A DNA stretch of 64,000 bases, taken from Favolaschia claudopus. Taxonomy: Eukaryota; Basidiomycota; Agaricomycetes; Agaricales; Mycenaceae. The DNA lies in assembly GCA_037176885.1 (NCBI GenBank), contig JAWWNJ010000115.1, positions 741,863 through 805,862 on the forward strand. Reading direction: 5' to 3'. The notes under the pieces were generated by a model, which saw only the letters and a program-made list of their open reading frames with translations, was not told the origin of the DNA and did no database searches. Numbering within the stretch: position 1 is the stretch's first letter; each line of letters starts with the position of its first letter. Of the stretch, positions 47,450 to 57,200 are shown piece after piece. The translations under genes were made by a program, and so were the position numbers.

Positions 47450-49330
47450 CAAAAGAACGACCTCGTTCGTTCTCGGCGTTTTCCGACACGCCAACGATCG
47501 CCGACGATCGCCGACGGCTGACGGGCAATCACTGCCGTCATCAGCTCTCTCTTCTCTTCCACCACCACCGTCGACGACTCCATCCCACAACGACTAACAA
47601 CGCGACTCCCTCGCCACACGCCCTTTGCGTCTGCCGCCACCACTGAGTCGGCACGGGCCGCCTGTCTTCTTTCCGTAACAACGCCGTCAAACTCAGCGCA
47701 AGCCCCTCACTCCTTCGTCCTCCCCCCTTCCCTGAGCGCCGCATTGAAAACCCTCCAAAGTATGACTATTCCTCCGCTCAGGTAAGTCATACCGTTCTCT
47801 TTTCACCCTCCCAACGGCTAAAACTATTGATCATCCTCTTAGACTTGTTATTGTTGCCACACATCTCGCTCACGTCTTCTCCTCCCTCCGCGTCGGCGCA
47901 TATCGTGCGCCCCTCCCTTGAACTCGCGCTGTGCCTCCGCGTCGCCTCAAACTTGTTCTTCAGCCGTCGCTCGGCGCTGGGTTGCTGCGTAGGAATAGAA
48001 TATCGGCGGTGCGTTTCAATATTATCTTTTTCACTCTCTCTTCCCGTTCCCTCCTCCCTTTCTCCCCGCATATACTGTCCACTCCACACCATATAAATCG
48101 TTACTTACACCCCTTTGCTACAAATTAGTGGTCCGTTCACGCAATTCACAGCCCGACGTCGTTGATCCCGCGCAACCACGGCTCTCCCCGTCGACCACGC
48201 CGACTCCGACGCACCCTGCGCTACTCCGACTTCGCCGACCCTTATCCCGAATCCCCGCACCATGTCGCTCCTCTCTGCCGACTCCCGACGTCGACTCTCT
48301 GCCTCCAACATCGACGCCCAGGCCCTACGCTCTCCCCCACCGACCCCCACGCCCTCGTCACATTTTTTTCGATTTCCCAGCTGCGCTCATGTTACCCTGA
48401 CGACACGAAGATGTGTCGTCGCGTCGCTGAAGCCCAAGGACGACGCCGCCGACCTCACCGCCTCCGCTTCTTGCGCCGCCGTCTCCGCTCGTGCACCGTC
48501 TCTCCCGCGCTCTCCCCATTCTCGCCTTGTCCATCCCGCCGCGATTACTCGACAACGTCTCTTAAATCCCCCTCGACGCAACGAGTTTTCTATTTCCGTG
48601 CGTCGCTCGTTCCATCCCGTTCCGTTTCTTCCTTCAATTTGTCATACATACTGATAATATCCCCTTAGAGATTTGCAGCATCAATGTCGTCTTAATGTTC
48701 CGCGCACGCCCACCATTCCACATCAAATAAGTTGATTCAAATGCGCAGGGTACGTCCGCTTTACTCGTTCTATTAGAATCCTATCTCAACCTTTTCAAAC
48801 TCTTTAAAGTGTTCACCGATGCCGTGACGATTAATCCACGATAACTACACCGCATGTTCGCGCTGGAACACGCGGTATCTTATCAATATGAGCTCGTAAG
48901 TATTTCTTATATATCTCCCGCTTCTCGACTCTCGATTCCCACAACAGATCGATCTCCAGCTCAAGCACTTTGTCCCGCATTATCGAGGTGAATTCCTATC
49001 GTACCGCTCTCGTATTAAATTTGTATAGAATAATGCCTTCAATCAAATGAAAATTTTCTTTCTTCTATTCTGCGACGCGCTGAATCTTGGCGTGCAAATT
49101 ATACCCTCGGTCTTCAATCGGAAGACCGTCAAGTTTTCGACGGTAACACTCGTCTCTGCTCCTTCGCTCAAACGATCTCATCCCTCCAGACTTCGCGGGA
49201 CTTGTGCACGATTCCCGGGAGGAATTCGAACTGACCCTTCTTCACTTCTTATCCTCCCGGCGTACGTTTCATACATTTTACTTGATGTGTCGATTCTGAA
49301 ACCAGTACGGTAGAGAACGAAAACAAAGCA
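47450..49330 (+). repeat. R repeat, copy 5
   Basis: Block b carries an extra internal CGATCGCCGACGA unit (about 47497-47515). Then follow block c (CGGCTAAAACTATTGATC, about 47812), block d (GGAATAGAATATCGGCGGTG, about 47991), block e (ATACTGATAATATCCCCTTA, about 48649), GTAAGTATTTCTTATA with acceptor CAGATCGATCTCCAG (about 48895-48960), block h (GTATAGAATAATGCCTTCAA, about 49024) and the CCCGGG module (49190-49230). It is one of the best preserved copies. Confidence 0.7.
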
Positions 49331-50085
49331 AGTGTGCGTTGCCCGAAGAAGCAAGGTAAGTGAGTTCGTTATTGAATTCAAACCATTGCTGACGGTTTGA
49401 ATGACTTCGTGAGATGCACCTTTCGGCTGACTAGGTAAGTTGTAATACCACTATTATCAACGACTGTTGACCGTTCCAATAGTTTCGTTCGACCTATTCC
49501 TTCAACGAGCGGGTTTCAATTCAAGTACCACTTCAAACCCCGGACCTGGATTGGCCTCGGCGCCATGTCAGGGATCCCCGGTGAGCCGACTCGCTTCTCT
49601 CTTCATTTATTGACGGAGTAAGTCAGGATTGACTTCTGTCAGGGATTTCTGGTTGATCACAATGCGCTTGGGCTCGTCGTATCAAGGTGAGGACTATCTT
49701 TTGCTTTGATTACAAAGTTTGACGGCCGCATTCGTTCCTTTGACATAGAGTTCTGGTGTTGGATTGAAGTTTAAGCTTGTATTCGACTCGGTACAAGGTG
49801 CGTATCGATAACCTGCTCTCCATTTAACTGAATCTTACCTTGATTTACTAGGCTTTCTTCGTATGCTCGATACCGCTGGTATAACTCAAGGGTACGTCTA
49901 ACCCTTTCTACTTCTCTATACAACCCAATTACTGGCTTCAGGTTTCAACATCCAAGAGGCCGAAGCCATGCTTTCCCGCCGTGAACGCGCAAAACACATC
50001 AACCGCCCCACGCCGCTCTCCCGCCGCTTCCTTCGCGTGCCGGAAACGACGCGACTCGCGCGGGGTTAATCTGGGTACGTCTGTA
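49331..50085 (+). other. short donor/acceptor-like units, no gene
   Basis: Repeated GTAAGTTG-, GTGAGCCG-, GTGAGGAC- and GTGCGTATC-type sequences follow each other at 60-120 bp. No frame can be followed through them, and no motif is recognised. This resembles the sequence between R copies. Confidence 0.4.
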
Positions 50086-50089
50086 CGGC

Positions 50090-50335
50090 GGTGAGTTATC
50101 TTCTTCGTTCGTTCGCGTCAAAATCAAAAGAACTCACCTTGATTTTGATTTCTAGCGCATTTCTGTGCGAGTCGGGGCGCGTGGCGCCGAAGTGACGATG
50201 CCGGCGCGAAGCGTTCGTCTGTCTACTTAGGTGAGTAAATCTTTCGTTCGTCTCGCCGTCAAAACAACAAGAGAAACTCACTTTGAATTTTGATTTCTAG
50301 CCCATTTTCGAGTCAGTCGACGCGCGCAGCGCCGA
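50090..50335 (+). repeat. tandem doublet, about 135 bp each, with intron-like half
   Basis: Two adjacent copies share GGTGAGT, then TTCGTTCG, then GATTTTGATTTCTAGC (or ATTTTGATTTCTAGC), then a GCGCCGAAGTGACG block. In each copy the donor-like GGTGAGT is mirrored about 35 nt later by ACTCACC or ACTCAC, so the would-be 5' splice site can pair into a hairpin. Confidence 0.6.
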
Positions 50336-50639
50336 AGTGACGTTGTCGGCATTGGTTTGGTGCCGAGGAGGCCAGCGGCCGCGGTGTGGGATAGCGGGGT
50401 CGGGTTTGGAGGGGAATAGAACGGCAGGAGAACGAGGGTTTGGCGGCAAATACGATGTCGGCGTCGGGCCGACGGTCCAGAGGAGCGGGCGGCGAATGCG
50501 GCTAGAGGTCGAGGCGGGGAGGGGACGGGCTAGAAACGGTGGGGGTGGTGTTAGTAAGGTGCGGAAAGGGGAGGGGATATGTTCACGCACCTTTATTCCG
50601 ATGTAAGTACTTTTTGTGTATGTTAATTCGATTTTTAGG

Positions 50640-51960
50640 TGTTTCACTTGAGCTCAAACCTTCCCAGAGACGTCTCGGGGCTCCATACAAAGTGTCACCG
50701 TCTAATTGGTTGACTATGCTTTGGGAACGACGCACTCACTGGGTGTCATCAACATTGGCATCAACACAAAATCGGTGCTTTCTAATTCAATTTCTGCTCT
50801 TTTCTTGTGATCTCAGCGTTTCCCGCCAACAAATTTCCCTTGTTTAGATTCCTATTCAGTTGAATTCCTCGGCGCTGGCCATAGAACTTTGCAATCGCGG
50901 GCCACCATCAATATTATCATCAAGATACATGTTGTGGGTTTCCCATTCAATTTCGATCCATTCCCCTTCAACTCACGTCCGTCCAACGACCACTTGGGGC
51001 TCTCTACTCACCGCCGCTTTCAAATTCTTGTACAATACTCCGGGTACGCCGCACTCACTGAGTGCCCTCAACATTGTTTCCAGCGCAAAATCAGAGGTTT
51101 CAATTTCGATTTCTTGTACTTTCCATTGATCTTTACGTTCCCCAGTCGCGTTTTGACCACCCTCAACTTCCTGCGATGCTCAATCCTCCAGTGCTGCCTC
51201 CGAAACTTCGCAATCGTTGGACATCCTCAATAATATCATCAAAATGGAAATGGTGAGTTTCCCATTGAATCTCTATCCGGTTTCCTCCAACTCAGGCGTT
51301 CCCATTGACGGTTCAGCATTCCCCACCCACTCATGCTGTCGGATAACTCATTTATTCCCCCGGAATGGCGCGCATTCTGACTGCCCCCAATATCAGCATC
51401 ATCACAAATGTTTAGGTCTCTCATTCACTTTGTGGTATTTTCTCTCGATCTCAATGCAGCCCAGCGACGGTTTCTACTCTTCTATCATTCCCCATTGTCG
51501 ATCTCTTTGGTGCTGGCCTGGCAACGTCACGCGCGCCGGACACCATCAATATTATCATTTCAACGCAAATGTAAGGTTTCAAAGCAACTCTCACTCTTGT
51601 AGCTCAAACCAAAATGTCCCCAACCTTGCTGTTGGGATACTTGTCTCCCCTCGGCTTTAAATACGTCGGCGTTGCCCCGAGATTGTCATATCAAGCTATT
51701 GCTCACAATATTGGCATCAAAACAAATATAAGTAAATTTCTCGCTCGAATTCCACTCGTTTTTCTCAAACCAAAACCTTCCCGGCCTCGGATGGGAACCT
51801 TCTACGTGATTTCGTCCCGCCGTTTACCGGCGCTGCACTCGTAACGTCGCGGATAATCGTTTCCTTGAATATTAGTATCAAATCAGCAAATGTGAGTTGC
51901 TCATTCAATTTCTACTCGTTCCCTCTAGCCTCAATCGTTCCTAACCTCGCTGCAAAGCCT
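50640..51960 (+). repeat. about 159-bp tandem satellite, about eight diverged units
   Basis: A motif of the type CATCAAYATTRKCATCAA followed by a short A-rich run recurs at about 50747, 50904, 51065, 51223, 51383, 51542, 51701 and 51863, a spacing of 157-162 bp. Each unit also holds a TTTCCCATTSAATYTC-like stretch and a CCTCAACTCAGG- or TTCCC-like stretch; several have GTGAGT and CAG at intron-like spacing. Units are diverged, and no frame runs through the array. Confidence 0.7.
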
Positions 51961-52304
51961 CTTACTATGCTTATAAGCATTAGAGTGGCACTATAAGTAG
52001 AAATTCGTGTGTGAGGGTCAAGACTGTCAGAGCGGTAAATCGGTGAAAGCAAATATTATAATTGACAACCTAATTTATTATAAGAGGAGGCAAAAGCTGA
52101 TAATTGCATCAGGGGGCATGCCTATAAGAACTATGAAAGACCTTCACACTATCGTCAAGGAAATATAGGGGCTTTCAGAGTGAATGGAAATAAGCCGATG
52201 AGCTGTAGTATGGGGCTTTCATAACTTGCCAGTGACTGCGGACGCCGAGTGTGGACTGTACGGTGCCAGGTGAGTGAGTACAGCTTGGGTGAGACAGCGA
52301 TCAA

Positions 52305-52490
52305 CGCAGGAGCGGAGCGTGGGAAAATAAAATCAGTGAAAACCAATAGGGCTCCAATTGCCCCAAAAGTGACTTTGGACATCCCGCAAATGGCTCGATG
52401 CGGGAGCGGAGCGTGGGAAAATAAAAATCGGGGGAAACCAAGAGGGCTCCAAATCGCCCAAAAGTGACTTTGGACTTCCCGCAAATGGCC
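52305..52490 (+). repeat. 91-bp tandem duplicate
   Basis: GGAGCGGAGCGTGGGAAAAT begins at about 52309 and again at about 52400. The following GGGCTCCAA, CCAAAAGTGACTTTGGAC and CCCGCAAATGGC blocks repeat with it. Divergence is low, so the duplication is fairly recent. Confidence 0.75.
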
Positions 52491-52549
52491 CGCCAGGCCG
52501 CGAACGGAAACCTGCCTTTGACCGAAAAGGCTATGAGCTGAACTGGAAG

Positions 52550-52955
52550 TCTGATATCTCTGTCAATTATAGAGTCAGCGCCTTGGGTATGGGGTCTGAT
52601 AGAAGGCATCAAATGGAGCTGTAAGGCTTGGGCAGCGGCACTCGAGCTGAGCTAGATGGATTTGGCGTGCGGGGCAATGTATTGTATATTTTCCAATAGC
52701 TTGCCTTGGAAGACCCTACCTTTGCATTCCTGGGATACGCCTGGGCGTATCTGCTTTCAAAAGCATGAAAAGAACTTCCTTGGTAGTCTGGCGAGGTTTA
52801 GGGACATAGAGACTGTATAGACACTGTGTAAACAATACAAACACCAAACACCAATACGGGATCCAGCAAGTCAACACCAAAGCACGGACTTTAAGGTTTG
52901 CGACAACTCCACAACAAGGATGTTAAGGTTAGCGGTCCCACTCCCCTAGCTATCT
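52550..52955 (+). repeat. left copy of the terminal subtelomeric repeat family
   Basis: Blocks CGCCTTGGGTATGGG, a GTTTAGGGACATAGAG block, CACCAAAGCACGG and GTTAAGGTTAGCGGTCCCAC match the repeats beyond TLH2 (for example 60950-61165 and 62040-62215). TLH2 is therefore enclosed by the same repeat family on both sides. Confidence 0.6.
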
Positions 52956-52961
52956 TCCCCG

Positions 52962-52981
52962 GGAATTACGATCGTAATTCC
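52962..52981. repeat. perfect 20-bp palindrome
   Basis: GGAATTACGATCGTAATTCC reads identically on both strands. It follows directly after a CCCCGG block at the end of the left subtelomeric repeat. Confidence 0.85.
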
Positions 52982-53239
52982 GTGAAAAGGGGACTGAAAA
53001 CGGTGGAATTACGTGCGCAACCCCTAGCGTGGGAAGGAATTCAGTGCGCATCAATTTTGATGGTGAAAAGCTCACCCAAATTACCAGAATTCAGTGCGAC
53101 ATCAGGAATTCAGTACGCAGTCTCTCAGCCCTCCGACAGCAGGAAAGTGAAAAGGAACACTCTACAAAAATCTTAACACCAACTCGAAAGTGCAAAAGGA
53201 TTCTTATAGACGGCCCCCAGCCCTTATAATAAATGCGAT

Positions 53240-54250
53240 AAAATATTCAAATATGAAGCCTCTCTCAAACGAATAAACCAGGAAAATTATAAGCTCCTGA
53301 GGCTGCTTATCAGAAATTCACCAATGAAAACTTATAAGAACCTGCGAGTGGCTATAAGAAACACTTTCCCACAGTTGTCAAAAAAATAGTGAGGACACAA
53401 AAGCTTCCAAATGGCCTAGAAAACACTTCTGTCTCTTCAGAAATGCCCCAATTCCTCTTGTTCAAGAGCTATAAGGGAAAGACTTGAGGGGGTCAGTGCA
53501 CTTCCAAATGAGGTAATTGATAGCTGTCAGAATCGATTCCCATGACTCCATGACAGTGGGAATGACAGTAGGAATGGTGACATAATCCTTACAGGTATAT
53601 AAAGCCCCCACCCACATAATATTGGATTTCTTTTAACCCCCCACTATCCATTTTGCGACTCAACCTGCTTATCTAAGCATCCCACTTGCTTACCTAAGCT
53701 TCCCTCTGCCATCCAACACTGCCTCATCTCATAATCAATACTTATAAAGGTCTGTCCTGCCTTATATTAGATTCTACAGTCTTTTACTCAACCACACCAG
53801 CAAACTAGGCCCTTGATTCATTCTTTTAAGGGACCATCTCAGCTTATAAGAAACACTCAACCCTCTTTTGGTCAGTATCATTCTTAATATAAGGACCCTT
53901 CCTAGCTTATAAGATTTCTGCAGTCCTCAAATTTGCCTAGCATCCACAGTTCTTTTAAGGAATCCTCCCACCTTATAAGAGACACTCAACCCTCTTTCCT
54001 GGTCAGTATGATTATTCTTTTAAGGTCCTTTCATGGCTTATAAGTTTTTTCTCCAACCAGATTGAATTCCTTTCAAGTTGCTTACTTCCTTCCCCTCCAA
54101 AAATTGGTGTTGAAACTGTTGCTAGAGTTTGATTATAAGCCATACACTACTCTAATAATTGATTCTACAACACTGTGGGTTGCCTGATACTTATTGCTGC
54201 CCTGAGCTCACTGTAATGAATACAGATGCCTCAACCAGTGAGCTCAAACA
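53240..54250 (+). repeat. CTTATAAG-rich upstream region of TLH2 with tandem units
   Basis: CTTATAAG or TTATAAG occurs a dozen or more times. Between about 53840 and 54060, two tandem units share GCTTATAAGAAACACTCAAC (or CCTTATAAGAGACACTCAAC), a CTCTTT...GGTCAGTAT stretch and a TTAAGG/TATAAGG stretch at about 130 bp spacing. The same octamer is a constant feature of the TLH2 introns. A promoter role is possible but not shown. Confidence 0.55.
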
Positions 54251-54284
54251 TTGTTTCTCCAACTATCTCCTTACCTAGACTCAG

Positions 54285-57200
54285 GTGCTATCAAAGAGGA
54301 TTCAACTCAATCATCGTGGCGACCTTATAACTACCCCTCTGCTTCATGCTGTTAATGTTGCAGTCAATACTGAACTCATGCTCTACATTTGTCTCCCCTG
54401 CAAGACCGCACACACCCGTTCAACTGATATGAGGGTTGGAATCCTGGGCCACCTCGTGAAGAAACACGGAGGGTGTGACACTGGTTGCAGAGATGAAATT
54501 ATGAACGAGACTCATGGATACAGCATTAACTTGACATTCAATCTGACACCCACAGTGGAATCACGACCTGCATATAGCGGTCTCAAAATCGTCGAGAACC
54601 AAGCAGGATGCACCCACTGCCCTTATTCAGCTGTTCAGAAGATGGTCACCAAACACCAACGGGACGAGCACAATGATCACCGAGGAATCACAATTCAAAA
54701 CCTTCATACCCAAATGCTGAATCCTGGCATGACAACTGGGAAAGCATGCATCAGAGTCCTTCCTTTTCCAACTGAAGCTATTATGCGCTCCCCCTTACCC
54801 ACTCAAAAGTTGTCGAGCACAGCTCCAACTCCAGCTCCATCCCACTCATTCGATCTCAATGCGGACACGGAGCAGACTGTTGCTGTTGAGGAGCCTGGGA
54901 CAAAACTCTACGCTGACTACCTTGCGTTCAAACCTTCGGACTTTCAGCCAGAAGGAGAGACAGACCACCGTCTCATCAGCCGTTGGCTCAAACGCACACA
55001 CTGGATGCGCCTGATCGAATCCCATCTCGATCATCTGGATGAGCTTTGCAATTTCGCAAAGTTTCCTGGGGAAGAGGAATTTCCGGAGTTGAAGACAATT
55101 GTGGTGTCCTATTTCACTGCTGCTACTCGGTTGGTTGACCTGACACATGGGGCTGTACTGGAACGTCTAAATACTGCAGACCCAGACAAAGAGTAAGCTG
55201 CTTTCTTATAGTCAGTCCTTTGGCCTTATAATAATTATGCAGTGGAATTACCAACAAACCTTTACATGCACACAAACCCGGTGATGCAACCTTCAATAAA
55301 TATGTCCAGATTGTGATTCGACTTCTCGGAACATTCATTCGCGAATCAAAGCATTACACCCTTCCCTTCACCCCTTCCTGTGAAAGCTCTCGAGCTGCGT
55401 TTGTCCACGCTCTCAACAACGGCTCGGACAGTGACCGAGACGAATCACTTCACGATTTTCTGCTCTCTGTGTGGGCTACAACTTGGCAAGCAACTCATGA
55501 GGAGCGAGACTGTGATCCCACCCTCTGCTTCCTTGGGTTGTATGCGTTACAGCCGACTGGTGAATTTCTGGGTCCAAAACAGATGACGAGTCCCATAGCC
55601 CACTTGTCATGGGCAATTCGGTTGGTTATTTTGCGCCAGATACATCAGCTGTGTGCCAGCGGTGTCTGCAAGGATCATCTGGACGCCTTCAACCAAGTCG
55701 CAGAATACATCACGGAGCACAACATCAACACCTTCAGCTCCCTCCGCTCCCTCCAGCACTATGCTACCGCCATCACGATGAGCACAATGCCGCTTCCAAG
55801 CATTGTGTTCCTCGATCGTGAGGGCTGGACAGACATGTATTTCAAAGGCCAACACTTCAGCTTGGAGAAGCTTCGAGAAATTCTGGCTGCTCTGGAGGCG
55901 GAGATTATGAGACTTTGGACTGAGAAGGTTATGCTCGGGCTCAATCTCCGTGTTGATTACACGAATCTTGTCGACAACCTTCAAAACCAGAAGCCCGGAT
56001 ACTCGTTTATTCAGGAACCGACAAACCCGTTCGTGCAGCACAAAAATACGTTCCTGCAGACATTGCTAGCGGATCCTGTCAAGGCGAGAGAGTTTGTCTT
56101 CAAGGCTGCTGGTGTTGAGGACGAGCAGATCGACATGACTCGATGCCGTGGATACATGACAGATGTCGGCGAGTTCGAGGGGTTACTCATGCTCTATGTT
56201 GAGCTCACTCCTGGTGCCACGATCCGGGGCACTGAACTGACTGCTATGATGATGGAGAACACTCCGTGGTGCTTCCGAAATGCTCTGGCGATCGCAAAGT
56301 TTCTTGGTCTCTTCCGACAATACGACAAAACCACCAATCTCACTGGCAAGAATCGTCTCGTTCCACACGCAGCAAGTGCCTTTGTTAGTGACCTCATCAT
56401 TCAACTACATACTTTTATCCGGCCCTTTGTTCAGGTGAGATATTTCATTCTTATAACACTCTATTGCTCCTTATATTAATGCAACATCCTATTTTTCAGG
56501 TGCGATTTAATTTGTCTCTTATAAGCTCATTCAACTCACTATAATAATTTCGAAACATTCTGTTTCTTAGGTGCAAATGCATTTTTCTCTTATAAGCTCA
56601 TCCCACTGACTATAATAAACGCAGTTCCTTGCCAGCCTTGTCTTCCCTGGCAATGCCTCTGTTGTGAACCAATATGGCAGCATGCTGTTCATGAATTTCG
56701 GACGATTATTCAACACAGACAAGCTCAGCTCGCTCATGGGGGAATGGTCCGCTCCAATCCTTGGATGGAGCATGACTATCTTGTGTTATCGCCAAATCAA
56801 CACGGCCTTGCGGCGGAAACTATGTGGTGATCTTGACGACGATCATGAAGTAGAGCCTGACGTCAAGCAGGTTGTTGGGGCACTGCAAGCAGGGCATAGC
56901 TGGAGGACTGATCACCAGCATTATGGGTTGTCTCACAACGCAATGCTCGGAGTGAGTGAGGAGATTATACAGCAATTTCTGGATGCCAGTGTTCGTTTCC
57001 AAAAAGCGATTGGTGTTGTTCCCGGTGGCCTTCCTCTCCCATATTCCAGCGCTACCATGGATCACTTTGCTGGCTTGAACCTTGTGTCAAAGGTAGAGAA
57101 GGTGGCGATTACACAGAACATTGATCCTCGGATGGAATCCCTCATTTCGAAACTGATCGAAACGAACCAGGCCCTGCTCAAAGGTCAGCAATTGATGACA

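Noticed and set aside
54224..54284. ATG at about 54231 as the start of TLH2
   Set aside because: That ATG opens a frame that does not match the helicase frame; the helicase frame has a stop (TAG) just upstream of 54285. An unrecognised 5' exon is more likely.
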